From: Maccoyibacter sp900556645
GTDB lineage: Bacteria; Bacillota; Clostridia; Lachnospirales; Lachnospiraceae
Length of the DNA: 48,697 bases
Assembly: GCA_958349535.1 (NCBI GenBank)
Contig: CATWDJ010000013.1
Span: 1 to 48,697 of the forward strand
Reading direction: 5' to 3'
Part shown: positions 24,508 to 32,649 of the stretch, one piece after another
Position numbering within the stretch: the stretch's first letter is position 1
Layout of the letters: every line of letters begins with the position of its first letter
The notes under the pieces: generated by a model
Databases searched by the model: none
What the model saw: only the letters and a program-made list of their open reading frames with translations
Told to the model about the DNA's origin: nothing
Translations under genes and position numbers: made by a program

Positions 24508-25262
24508 TAGATTTATCCATAGCAATCGTAGCATACAATGATGAAGAGGATGTAAGAGATGCGGTATGTTCCATTTTGGAGCATACCGCTAAAACTATTT
24601 CCAAGAAGATTTATATTATCGACAACAGTGACCGGGAGAACCGTCTGAGAGAGCTGGAAGAACAGGAGCTGGAGGTTTTCTATCTGAAAACAAGAGAAAA
24701 TAAAGGGTTTGGAGCAGGTCATAATGAAGTGCTGGGGAAATTAGATTCCAAATATCATGCCATTGTCAATCCCGATATTTTACTGGTGGAAGACAGTTTC
24801 GGGAAACTCTTAGAATTTATGGAGGATTCCACCATAGGAATGGCGGTTCCGCGGATTGTGGATGAGGACGGTTCCATGCAGGAGTCTTACCGCAAGGAGC
24901 CTACGGTGCTGGATATGGTAATTCGAAGCACCAATCTCATGAAAAAACGCCAAAGAGAGCATGTTCTGGCAGATAGGGATTTCAGCAAGGCTTTTCAGGT
25001 GCCTTTTGCCCATGGATGCTTTTATCTGATACGGACAGAACTGTTTGAAAAACTGGGAGGATTTGATGAACGTTATTTCCTCTACATGGAGGATGCGGAT
25101 TTGTGCAAACAGGTCAATCAGTGCAGCAGACTGGTGTATTGTCCCGATACGAAAGTGATTCATAAATGGGACAGAGGTTCCAAAAAACGGGCAGACCTGA
25201 AAAAAATCCACATACAGTCCATGATTTCATATTTTAAGAAATGGGGATGGAAATTATGGTAG
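24504..25262 (+). CDS. GT2 glycosyltransferase (rhamnosyltransferase-like)
   Basis: The 252-residue single-domain GT2 starts with LSIAIVAYNDEEDV and has NPDILLVED at the expected acidic site. It also has VPRIVDEDGSMQES and GGFDERYFLYMEDADLC, which are typical of WbbL/rhamnosyltransferase-like enzymes. There is no membrane segment. It overlaps the sugar transferase by 4 bases and the next gene by about 7, so the three are coupled. It probably adds an early sugar to the lipid-linked intermediate made by the sugar transferase. Confidence 0.9.
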   Translation: MIDLSIAIVAYNDEEDVRDAVCSILEHTAKTISKKIYIIDNSDRENRLRELEEQELEVFYLKTRENKGFGAGHNEVLGKLDSKYHAIVNPDILLVEDSFGKLLEFMEDSTIGMAVPRIVDEDGSMQESYRKEPTVLDMVIRSTNLMKKRQREHVLADRDFSKAFQVPFAHGCFYLIRTELFEKLGGFDERYFLYMEDADLCKQVNQCSRLVYCPDTKVIHKWDRGSKKRADLKKIHIQSMISYFKKWGWKLW

Positions 25263-25987
25263 AGAAAGTCAGAATTTCCGTGGCAATGGTTACCTATAAT
25301 GGAAGCCGGTATATCCGGGAGCAGATGGATTCTATTCTGAAAAATTTAAAAGAGCAGGATGAAGTGGTGGTCTCTGATGACGGCTCCACAGACGGAACCT
25401 TGGATATTCTTGCGGAGTATCAGGAAAAAGAGCCTCGTATCCGCATGATAGAGGGACCTCGTCAGGGCATCAAAAAAAATGTGGAACACGCTCTGCGTCA
25501 TTGCAAAGGAGAATATATTTTTCTGTCGGATCAGGATGATATCTGGACCGATGATAAAGTTGATAAAGTATTGCAGGCTTTTAAGCAGGAACAGTGTACG
25601 CTGGTTATCCACGATGCACAGGTGGTGGGAGCCAAGGAGACGGAGTATCAGGAGATAGAGTCGTTCTTTGCCTTTCGGAATGCAGGAGCGGGAGTCTGGA
25701 AAAACATTGTGAAAAACAGTTATATCGGGTGCTGTATGGCATTCAAAAGAGAACTTCTTTCAAAAGTGCTGCCGATTCCCGGTGACATAGAAATGCATGA
25801 CCAATGGATTGGAATTTTAAATGATAAATGCTATAAAGATTCTTATTTTTTACGGGAGCCGTTATTGTTGTATCGGAGACATGGGGACAACAATTCGGGA
25901 ATGAAGCATTACGGAGTGTTCCGTATGATACGCAACCGGGTAGTATTCTGTTGGCGTTTCCTACAAAGAATCCTGAAACATTCATAA
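25256..25987 (+). CDS. GT2 glycosyltransferase
   Basis: This 243-residue GT2 enzyme shows SVAMVTYNGSRYIREQMDSI at the nucleotide-binding strand, VSDDGSTDGT, and SDQDDIW at the metal-binding site. That combination is typical of short wall-glycan and capsule transferases. I chose the ATG at 25256, which has GGGGATGG just upstream and a conventional short overlap with the previous stop; an in-frame ATG at 25241 has no convincing ribosome binding site. It is the last glycosyltransferase of the locus. Confidence 0.9.
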   Translation: MVEKVRISVAMVTYNGSRYIREQMDSILKNLKEQDEVVVSDDGSTDGTLDILAEYQEKEPRIRMIEGPRQGIKKNVEHALRHCKGEYIFLSDQDDIWTDDKVDKVLQAFKQEQCTLVIHDAQVVGAKETEYQEIESFFAFRNAGAGVWKNIVKNSYIGCCMAFKRELLSKVLPIPGDIEMHDQWIGILNDKCYKDSYFLREPLLLYRRHGDNNSGMKHYGVFRMIRNRVVFCWRFLQRILKHS

Positions 25988-26007
25988 AAATTTAAGAAAA
26001 AAGACAG

Positions 26008-26036
26008 TTGTTCTTGCTGGAAATATATTGTATTAT
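26008..26036 (+). promoter_or_regulatory. probable promoter before the LCP gene
   Basis: TTGTTC (26008-26013), a 17-base spacer and TATTAT (26031-26036). The -35 matches only the first three consensus bases. It lies in the 94-base gap that separates the last glycosyltransferase from the LCP ligase. Confidence 0.45.
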
Positions 26037-26081
26037 AGGGAAAGAATATTTTTGCAGAGAAAGAAAGTAGTGGAGAATAAA

Positions 26082-27140
26082 ATGGGTAAAACAAAGAGAA
26101 GAAAGAAAATGACGCGGAAACAGCGTCGGAAAAGAAAGATTATTGTTTTTATAATCGAAATATTGATCTTATTGATTTTACTGTTGTTTGTTTTTGTCTG
26201 GCTGAAGCTTGGAAAAATTAACACCAGTAAATTGAATGAGGATAATATGGTAATCAATGAGCTGGCAACAGATGAGGGATATACCACTGTGGCAATTTTT
26301 GGTTTGGACAACCGTTCCAACGGCAAGCTGGAGAGAGGTAACAGCGATGTTATCATGGTAGCGAATATCAATAACAAGACCAAAGAAGTTCAGCTTTGTT
26401 CTATTTATCGTGATACTTACTTGGACAGAGGCGATGATTCTTATGGTAAAGCCAATGCTGCCTATGCACAGGGTGGCCCGGAACAGGCAATCTCCATGCT
26501 GAATAAGAATCTGGACTTAGGTATTAAGAAATATGTAACTGTAGATTTTAATGCGGTGACAGAGGTAATCGATCAGCTGGGCGGCGTGGAACTGGATATT
26601 ACAAACGAAGAGCTGCAATGGATGAACAGCTATATTGAGACCACAGCAGATGTTACCGGTAAAAAAGCAAAATTTATTTCTAAGGCAGGTACACAGCTTT
26701 GCGACGGTACTCAGGCAACGGCATATGCCCGTATCCGTTATACCTCAGGAGATGACTTCAAGCGGGCAGAGAGACAGAGAATTGTTATTGAGAAGATGTT
26801 TGAAAAAGCAAAGAAATCCAACATTTCAACCATTAACAAGATTATAGATTCTGTGTTTGAGGATATTTCAACCAACTTTACGCAGAAAGAAATGCTGGCA
26901 CTTGCGTCATCTATGTTTGAGTATACACTGGAGGAGACAAAGGGATTCCCATTTGAGAAAGAGACCAAGACCATCGGAAAGAAAGGAAGCTGTGTCATTC
27001 CTTGTGATTTGGAATCCAATGTAAGTCAGCTGCATATGTATTTGTATGATGATGAGGAATATGAACCGTCAGCTGCCGTTAAGAAGATTAATGACAAGAT
27101 TATCAATGACAGCGGATATCGTGCAGGAGACGGATATTAA
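26082..27140 (+). CDS. LytR-CpsA-Psr (LCP) family wall glycopolymer ligase
   Basis: LCP enzymes transfer lipid-linked glycopolymers onto peptidoglycan at the outer face of the membrane. The protein (352 residues from this start) has a very basic N-terminus, one membrane segment (~20-42), then the LCP domain: TVAIFGLDNR, NSDVIMVANINNK, LCSIYRDTYL, AYAQGGPEQAI, YVTVDFNAVTEVIDQLGGVELDI, and AYARIRY...DFKRAERQR with the conserved arginines. I chose the ATG at 26082 because GTGGAG lies ahead of it; the longer frame begins at a TTG inside the promoter. It stands right after the glycosyltransferase genes and 11 bases before glmS. It is the obvious candidate to attach the glycan of this locus. Confidence 0.93.
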   Translation: MGKTKRRKKMTRKQRRKRKIIVFIIEILILLILLLFVFVWLKLGKINTSKLNEDNMVINELATDEGYTTVAIFGLDNRSNGKLERGNSDVIMVANINNKTKEVQLCSIYRDTYLDRGDDSYGKANAAYAQGGPEQAISMLNKNLDLGIKKYVTVDFNAVTEVIDQLGGVELDITNEELQWMNSYIETTADVTGKKAKFISKAGTQLCDGTQATAYARIRYTSGDDFKRAERQRIVIEKMFEKAKKSNISTINKIIDSVFEDISTNFTQKEMLALASSMFEYTLEETKGFPFEKETKTIGKKGSCVIPCDLESNVSQLHMYLYDDEEYEPSAAVKKINDKIINDSGYRAGDGY

Positions 27141-27151
27141 AGGAGAATAGT

Positions 27152-28978
27152 ATGTGTGGAATTGTAGGTTATATTGGAGAGAGTCAGGCAGCACCGATTT
27201 TGTTGGAAGGTTTGTCGAAACTGGAATACCGGGGATATGATTCGGCGGGAATGGCAGTTTTCGATGGCAGTAGGATTCAGGTAAAAAAAGCAGTGGGCAG
27301 ACTGAAAGTATTGAGTGAGCTGACCCATGACGGAGCTTTAATGGACGGATGCGTGGGAATTGGTCATACGAGATGGGCAACCCACGGGGAACCTTCAGAG
27401 ATAAATGCACATCCACATTATAATAAGGATGAAACCATTGCAGTTGTGCACAATGGAATTATTGAGAATTATCTGAAACTGCGGAGCATGTTAAAAGAAA
27501 AAGGATACGAATTCCGTTCTGAAACAGATACAGAGGTAATAGCCCATCTGTTGGATTACTATTATAAGGGAAATCCTTTAGAGGCAGTTATCAAAGTAAT
27601 GAACCGCGTGGAAGGCTCCTATGCTTTGGGAATTATTTTTGCGGAATTCCCGGATAAAGTATATGCGGTAAGAAAAGACAGCCCTCTGATTGTGGGCAAA
27701 GGAAAAGACGGAAACCTGATTGCATCGGATGTACCGGCAGTTTTAAAATATACCAGAGAAGTATATTTCATTCAAAATGAGGAAATAGCCTGTCTGACCA
27801 AAGACGATATCCAGTTCTTTAACGTTGATGGGGATGTGATTACCAAAGAGAGCAAGACCATTGAGTGGGATGTCAATGCGGCTGAGAAAGGCGGTTATGA
27901 ACATTTCATGTTAAAGGAAATGTATGAACAGCCAAAAACCGTGCGTGATACCTTAAGCCCTAGAGTAAAGGGAAAAGAAGTGGTCATCGAAGAACTGGGC
28001 ATGACTGATGAAGAAATCCGCCAAATCAGCAGAATCCATATCGTGGCATGTGGCTCCGCTTATCACACCGGAGTTACCGCAAAGTATGTCTTTGAGGGAA
28101 TGGCAAGAATTCCTGTAGATGTGGATTTGGCTTCAGAATTCCGGTATCGGAATCCGATATTAAATGAAGACGAACTGGTTATTATCATCAGTCAGTCAGG
28201 AGAGACAGCAGATTCATTGGCAGCCTTGAGAGAAGCCAAGAGCCTTGGAATCAAAACACTGGGAATTGTCAATGTAGTTGGAAGTTCTATTGCCAGAGAG
28301 GCAGATAAGGTCATGTACACATGGGCAGGACCGGAGATTGCAGTTGCTACTACCAAGGCATACAGTGCACAGCTGGTAGCATTATATTTACTGGCAATTA
28401 AGTTTGCAGGCGTACGGGGAAAGATTACGGAAGAGGAGACAGAGAATTATCTGGCGGATTTGAAGAAGCTTCCGGATCAGATAGAATTGCTTTTATCCAA
28501 CAAAGAAAAGATACAAAAGTTTGCTAACCGCTACATTGCGGCAAAGGATGTATTCTTTATCGGAAGAGGAATTGACTATGCAATATCCTTGGAAGGTTCT
28601 TTGAAATTAAAAGAGATTTCCTATATTCATTCAGAGGCATATGCTGCCGGGGAATTAAAGCACGGAACCATTTCCCTGATTGAAGACGGAACTCTGGTGG
28701 TGGCAGTAGCTACACAGGAAGAACTTTACAAAAAGACCATCAGCAATATGGTAGAGGTAAAAACCAGAGGGGCCTTTGTTATGGGGGTTACCAACGAAGG
28801 CAATACGGATATCGAAAAGGCGGCGGATTATGTGATTTATGTTCCGCAAACCAATAAGTACTTTACCAATTCTCTGGCAATTATACCGTTGCAGCTTTTC
28901 GGATACTATGTATCGGTAGGAAAAGGCTGTGATGTGGATAAGCCGAGAAACCTTGCGAAATCTGTAACAGTAGAATAA
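27152..28978 (+). CDS. glmS: glutamine-fructose-6-phosphate aminotransferase (isomerizing)
   Basis: GlmS makes glucosamine-6-phosphate from fructose-6-phosphate and glutamine, the entry to UDP-GlcNAc and thus peptidoglycan and wall glycans. The protein starts MCGIVGYIGE, giving the N-terminal nucleophile Cys after Met removal. The glutaminase half has GHTRWATHGEPS and HNGIIENY. The isomerase half has two SIS domains (ACGSAYHTG, ISQSGETADSLAALREAK, RGIDYAISLEGSLKLKEISYIHSEAYAAGELKHG). The C-terminus KPRNLAKSVTVE is canonical. The length of 608 residues is normal. It follows the LCP gene by 11 bases, so no room exists for a glmS ribozyme at the gene's 5' end. Confidence 0.98.
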   Translation: MCGIVGYIGESQAAPILLEGLSKLEYRGYDSAGMAVFDGSRIQVKKAVGRLKVLSELTHDGALMDGCVGIGHTRWATHGEPSEINAHPHYNKDETIAVVHNGIIENYLKLRSMLKEKGYEFRSETDTEVIAHLLDYYYKGNPLEAVIKVMNRVEGSYALGIIFAEFPDKVYAVRKDSPLIVGKGKDGNLIASDVPAVLKYTREVYFIQNEEIACLTKDDIQFFNVDGDVITKESKTIEWDVNAAEKGGYEHFMLKEMYEQPKTVRDTLSPRVKGKEVVIEELGMTDEEIRQISRIHIVACGSAYHTGVTAKYVFEGMARIPVDVDLASEFRYRNPILNEDELVIIISQSGETADSLAALREAKSLGIKTLGIVNVVGSSIAREADKVMYTWAGPEIAVATTKAYSAQLVALYLLAIKFAGVRGKITEEETENYLADLKKLPDQIELLLSNKEKIQKFANRYIAAKDVFFIGRGIDYAISLEGSLKLKEISYIHSEAYAAGELKHGTISLIEDGTLVVAVATQEELYKKTISNMVEVKTRGAFVMGVTNEGNTDIEKAADYVIYVPQTNKYFTNSLAIIPLQLFGYYVSVGKGCDVDKPRNLAKSVTVE

Positions 28979-28984
28979 AATAGA

Positions 28985-29020
28985 GGAAGAACAGCAAAAA
29001 GATGCCGTTCTTCCTTTTTT
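28985..29020 (+). terminator. intrinsic terminator of glmS
   Basis: An 11-position stem with one mismatch (GGAAGAACAGC against GCCGTTCTTCC), an 8-base A-rich loop and TTTTTT follow the glmS stop. Confidence 0.85.
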
Positions 29021-29119
29021 ATATGAAGAAAAACACAAAGTCTTGGCGTTTTCTTCACATACTCGACACAAAAGAAGACTAGAATCCTAATATAGCCTTA
29101 AGAGAAAGGAGTCCTATGT

Positions 29120-30532
29120 ATGGATAGCAATGAAAACAAAGATAAAAAAGAAGATTCCTATTATTCTTACAGTTATGTGAGAGATGGAGGAAATGAAAAT
29201 ACTACATGGAGGGCAGATGATTATACCAATTACAGCTATAATCAGGCAGGAGGCAGTCAGAATCGATATGAGACACCGAAGGAAAAACGTAAATGGTTCC
29301 GTAAACGCCAGAAAAAGACAGAGAGAAATAACGGATTCGGTATGAAGCTTGCAAAATGTGCGGCTTTGGCGGCAGTATTCGGTCTGGTGGCAGGCGGCGT
29401 GTTTGTGGGAACCGGTTATCTGGGAATGACCAAGCTGGGAGTTACAAAATCAGGTTCCGATTCTAAATCCGTCACAGTGGAAAGTACTAAAATTGCAGGA
29501 ACTGCCACCAGCACGGAAAGTACCGAGGTAGGAGCCATTGATGTGTCGGGAATTGTGGATGAGGTTATGCCGTCCATCGTTGCAATTACCAATATGACAG
29601 AAGCTCAATATCGGAACTTTTTCGGACAGGTGCAGAACTATGAATCAGAAAGTGCAGGATCCGGTATCATAATCGGACAGGATAATGACTATTTATATAT
29701 AGTAACAAATAATCACGTGGTAGCAGGTGCCACATCCCTTACGGTCTGCTTTGTAGATGATCAGACGGTTACGGCAGAAGTAAAAGGAACCGATTCCAAC
29801 AGTGATTTGGCAGTGGTAGCTGTAAAGATTTCCGATATCTCTGGGGATACCATGAAAAATATCAAGGTGGCAACTATGGGAGATTCCGACAGCGTGAAGG
29901 TAGGAGAAAGTGCTATTGCCATCGGAAATGCACTGGGATACGGTCAATCCGTCACTACCGGAGTTATCAGTGCTTTGGACCGGGAGGTAACACTTCAGGA
30001 TGAAAGCACGGGAAGTACCACCACCAATGCCTTGATTCAGACAGATGCGGCAATCAATCCGGGTAACAGCGGAGGAGCACTTCTGAACTTACAGGGAGAA
30101 GTGATTGGTATCAATTCTGCAAAGTATTCGGATACGGCAGTGGAAGGTATGGGATACGCCATTCCCATTGCCACAGCAAAACCGATTATTGATGACTTGA
30201 TTCAGCGGGAAACCGTAGATGAGGCGGAAAGTGCTTACTTGGGAATTGCCGGAGCGGACATCACAGAGGATGTATCCAAGACTTACAATATGCCGAGGGG
30301 AATTTATGTGACCAAGGTGGTAGAGAATTCTGCGGCGGATGAAGCAGGCATCCAAAAAGGAGACATCCTGACGGCTTTTGATGGTAAGAAGGTATCTTCT
30401 ATGGAAGGAATGCAGGAAATGCTTCGTTATTACAAAGCAGGGGAGAAGATTAAGGTTACCGTACAACAGGCAAACAACGGACAATACGAGGAAAAAGAAC
30501 TGGAAGTTACTCTGGGAAAGAAAGTGGAGTGA
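29120..30532 (+). CDS. HtrA/DegP-type S1C serine protease with PDZ domain
   Basis: This membrane-anchored surface protease handles misfolded exported proteins. Residues 1-~70 are a polar, Tyr/Asn-rich cytoplasmic tail, and ~75-97 form a membrane segment. The trypsin-like domain spans ~140-345 with the triad H199 (NNHVV), D229 (SDLAVV) and S317 (NPGNSGGALL). A PDZ domain occupies ~365-465 (YLGIAGADIT, GIYVTKV, AGIQKGDILTAFDG). The length of 470 residues is typical of Firmicute HtrA. AGAAAGGAG precedes the start. I saw no convincing -35/-10 pair in the ~100 bases upstream. Confidence 0.95.
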   Translation: MDSNENKDKKEDSYYSYSYVRDGGNENTTWRADDYTNYSYNQAGGSQNRYETPKEKRKWFRKRQKKTERNNGFGMKLAKCAALAAVFGLVAGGVFVGTGYLGMTKLGVTKSGSDSKSVTVESTKIAGTATSTESTEVGAIDVSGIVDEVMPSIVAITNMTEAQYRNFFGQVQNYESESAGSGIIIGQDNDYLYIVTNNHVVAGATSLTVCFVDDQTVTAEVKGTDSNSDLAVVAVKISDISGDTMKNIKVATMGDSDSVKVGESAIAIGNALGYGQSVTTGVISALDREVTLQDESTGSTTTNALIQTDAAINPGNSGGALLNLQGEVIGINSAKYSDTAVEGMGYAIPIATAKPIIDDLIQRETVDEAESAYLGIAGADITEDVSKTYNMPRGIYVTKVVENSAADEAGIQKGDILTAFDGKKVSSMEGMQEMLRYYKAGEKIKVTVQQANNGQYEEKELEVTLGKKVE

Positions 30533-30545
30533 TTTTGAATATTGG

Positions 30546-30574
30546 TTGTCCTGCCGGCTAAAATATGCTAAGAT
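30546..30574 (+). promoter_or_regulatory. sigma-A promoter of carbamate kinase
   Basis: TTGTCC (30546-30551), a 17-base spacer and TAAGAT (30569-30574), preceded by TGC (extended -10). It lies in the 81-base gap between the protease and the kinase. Confidence 0.6.
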
Positions 30575-30613
30575 AAAACATATTTCTATAGAAAAAGCAG
30601 CGGAGGCATAGCC

Positions 30614-31537
30614 ATGAAAAAGAAAAGAATCGTAATTGCCTTAGGACACGATGCTCTGGGAACCACATTGCCGGAGCAGCAGGCAGCAATCAAAAGAACA
30701 GCAAAAGCAATAGCAGAATTTGTAAAAGAAGATTATCAGATTATCATTACTCACAGCAACGGACCACAGGTGGGGATGATTCATACGGCAATGGCAGAGT
30801 TCTGCCGTATTTATCCGGAATATACAGCAACTCCAATGTCGGTCTGCTCAGCTATGAGTCAGGGATATATCGGATACGATTTACAGAACGCAATCCGTAC
30901 GGAACTGTTAAACCGGGGAATCTATAAGCCTGTGTCCACTATATTGACACAGGTAACCGTGGATCCTTATGATGATGCTTTTTATCATCCGACCAAAATT
31001 ATCGGACGTGTTATGAACAAAGAAGAGGCAGAGGCGGAAGAGAAGAAAGGCAATCATGTTGTAGAGGTAAAAGAAGGATACCGCCGTATTGTAGCGGCTC
31101 CGAAGCCGGCACAGATTGTAGAATTAGATGCAATCAAAGCTCTGGCGGATGCAGATCAGATTGTGATTGCCTGTGGTGGCGGTGGAATCCCGGTACTGGA
31201 ACAGGAAAACAGATTAAAAGGAGCATCGGCGGTTATTGAAAAGGATTTGGCGGCAGCTCGGTTGGCAGAGTCCGTAGATGCAGATATGCTGGTTATTCTT
31301 ACCGGAGTAGAGAAGGTGTGCACCGGATACGGAACAGATGCAGAAGAACAGTTGGACATTCTTACGGTTTCCAAAGCAAAGCAGTATATGGAGGGAGGTC
31401 AGTTCGAGAAGGGGACCATGCTTCCGAAAATTGAGGCAGCTTTAGAATTTATCGGAGATTCGGCAGTGCGTTCTGCATTGATTACAAAATTAGGAGAAGG
31501 TGCAAATCTGACAAGAGGAACTACGATAAAAAAATAG
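30614..31537 (+). CDS. arcC: carbamate kinase
   Basis: This enzyme interconverts carbamoyl phosphate plus ADP with carbamate plus ATP. Its 307 residues show the family's marks: VIALGHDALG at the N-terminus, THSNGPQVGMI, SAMSQGYIGYDLQNA, QVTVDPYDDAF, ACGGGGIPV, IEKDLAAARLAESVDADMLVILTGVEKV and the C-terminal GTMLPKIEAALEFI. Usually it is found with arginine deiminase and ornithine carbamoyltransferase; here neither is present, so it is a single-gene unit between its own promoter and a long inverted repeat. The physiological direction (ATP from carbamoyl phosphate) is inferred from the family. Confidence 0.96.
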   Translation: MKKKRIVIALGHDALGTTLPEQQAAIKRTAKAIAEFVKEDYQIIITHSNGPQVGMIHTAMAEFCRIYPEYTATPMSVCSAMSQGYIGYDLQNAIRTELLNRGIYKPVSTILTQVTVDPYDDAFYHPTKIIGRVMNKEEAEAEEKKGNHVVEVKEGYRRIVAAPKPAQIVELDAIKALADADQIVIACGGGGIPVLEQENRLKGASAVIEKDLAAARLAESVDADMLVILTGVEKVCTGYGTDAEEQLDILTVSKAKQYMEGGQFEKGTMLPKIEAALEFIGDSAVRSALITKLGEGANLTRGTTIKK

Positions 31538-31650
31538 GAAAAAGAAAGCTTTTCAGACAAAATAATAGAAATGTCATACACAAGATTGACATAAAATGCA
31601 AGCGAAAAAGGGGTGCGGAAGAGAAAACTCTGAACAATTGGATGAAATAC

Positions 31651-31724
31651 ACAAAAAGTGGCGTCGGAAATTGGACAGAATGTATAAAAAACATAGACAA
31701 TTTCTTAACAATGCCACTTTTTGT
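31651..31724 (+). repeat. nested inverted repeat, possible terminator or structured RNA
   Basis: The outer arms ACAAAAAGTGGC (31651-31662) and GCCACTTTTTGT (31713-31724) are perfect 12-base complements 50 bases apart. Inside lie complementary GAAATTG/CAATTTC and then ATGT/ACAT around an A-rich loop, so the whole 74 bases can fold into one long interrupted hairpin. The A5...T5 arms would let it work as a bidirectional terminator for carbamate kinase. Confidence 0.6.
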
Positions 31725-31776
31725 ACAAATCGACACAAAAAACCATGTTTCGACTTCAATTATTTGGGGAAAGTGT

Positions 31777-31782
31777 TATAAT
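31777..31782 (+). promoter_or_regulatory. extended -10 promoter of the TetR-type regulator
   Basis: TATAAT is preceded by TGT (extended -10). No good -35 box is seen at 16-18 bases, so the promoter may be weak or activator-dependent. The transcript would start near 31789. Confidence 0.5.
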
Positions 31783-31862
31783 AATATTCGGAGTTAATAA
31801 ATAGTTTTTTCATTTTGCAATGCTGAGGGAACATTGTGGAATGTGACAGGGGGAACGGAAGT

Positions 31863-32426
31863 ATGTGCTGTAACACCAAGGAAAAAATTGCAACTGCCGT
31901 AAAAGAGCTTATGCGTCAAAAATCTATTCGCAAGATTACTGTACAGGATATTATGGATGAGACGGGAATGAAACGTCAAAGCTTTTATTATCATTTTCAG
32001 GATATTTATGATGTGATTGAATGGATTTGTTTTAAGGAATTGATACATAAAGTAGATGTAGAGCAGGAGACCAGCATTGAAGGGTGGCTGGGAGATTTGA
32101 TTGATACCATTGAGGAAGACCGTTGTTTCTACCGTAAACTGGCAAATGAGGTGGAATGGAGACGGATTGCCCTGCGGGCAAAGGAACCGGTTGCCAAACA
32201 GATTGAGAATCTGCTGGCACATTCCAGAGAGAGCGTGGGCAATACCACGGAAGAAAATCTTTTCTTAATTGATTTCTTTTCCACATCATTGATTTACTAT
32301 CTGTTGGATTTCATTACAAATAAGAAATTAATGAACGAAGAAGAGAGAAGAAAACAGATAGCATTGGCTGTGCAAGCTTTAGGTAAATTTAATTTTGGCG
32401 AAGGAATAGCAGTAGCCAAAGCATAA
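31863..32426 (+). CDS. TetR/AcrR-family regulator, DhaS-like
   Basis: A 187-residue DNA-binding protein. The N-terminal helix-turn-helix is KITVQDIMDETGMKRQSFYYHF, followed by DIYDVIEWI, which closely resembles the DhaS-type activators and related regulators with a TetR_C_8 C-terminal domain. The helical C-terminal part would bind a ligand. I chose the ATG at 31863 because AGGGGG lies 9 bases before it; a GTG at 31836 is in frame but has a poorer ribosome binding site. It sits just upstream of glpK, so control of glycerol genes by glycerol or dihydroxyacetone metabolites is a reasonable guess. Confidence 0.85.
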   Translation: MCCNTKEKIATAVKELMRQKSIRKITVQDIMDETGMKRQSFYYHFQDIYDVIEWICFKELIHKVDVEQETSIEGWLGDLIDTIEEDRCFYRKLANEVEWRRIALRAKEPVAKQIENLLAHSRESVGNTTEENLFLIDFFSTSLIYYLLDFITNKKLMNEEERRKQIALAVQALGKFNFGEGIAVAKA

Positions 32427-32433
32427 AAAACAT

Positions 32434-32479
32434 AGAGATATTATCGGATTTCAAAGGGATTGGATAATATCTCTTTTTT
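32434..32479 (+). terminator. intrinsic terminator after the TetR-type regulator
   Basis: A perfect 12-base-pair stem (AGAGATATTATC with GATAATATCTCT), a 17-base loop and a run of six T follow the regulator's stop. Confidence 0.85.
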
Positions 32480-32565
32480 ATTAGTAAAATACAAAGAAAA
32501 TATAGACATGTTTTGGAACACCTATGCATAATATATAATAATTCAAAAAGAAAGAGATGGATTTT

Positions 32566-32587
32566 ATACAAATTCACAAGTTTGTAT
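32566..32587. promoter_or_regulatory. candidate operator upstream of glpK
   Basis: ATACAAA and TTTGTAT are perfect inverted arms separated by 8 bases (22 bases in all), ending 28 bases before the glpK -10 box. Size and symmetry fit a dimeric repressor or activator such as the TetR-family protein encoded upstream. A related palindrome, TTTGTACAAA, occurs at 31720-31729 upstream of that regulator. Confidence 0.45.
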
Positions 32588-32614
32588 GATTACTTTTTCT
32601 GTCGAATGTGGTAC

Positions 32615-32620
32615 TATAAT
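32615..32620 (+). promoter_or_regulatory. -10 box of the glpK operon
   Basis: A consensus TATAAT stands 29 bases before the glpK ATG. The region 16-18 bases upstream is T-rich without a TTGACA-like -35, which suggests dependence on an activator bound at the inverted repeat further upstream. GGAGGAG provides a strong ribosome binding site. Confidence 0.55.
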
Positions 32621-32649
32621 CTCAACAATAAAAGGAGGAGGGCTTTTTA

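Larger units (their letters stand above)
31538..31862 (+). other. long intergenic region between carbamate kinase and the TetR regulator
   Basis: These 325 bases hold a nested inverted repeat (31651-31724), a TTTGTACAAA palindrome at its right edge, and a -10 box for the regulator (31777-31782). No convincing coding frame is present: the short frames crossing it lack ribosome binding sites and recognisable protein character. Confidence 0.7.

Noticed and set aside
30614..31537. Arginine deiminase operon around carbamate kinase
   Set aside because: No arcA, arcB or arcD is in the window; the kinase is alone between its promoter and the inverted repeat.
31651..31724. Nested inverted repeat as an intact MITE
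   Set aside because: The bases flanking the arms do not form a target-site duplication and no transposase is near; kept only as a structured element.
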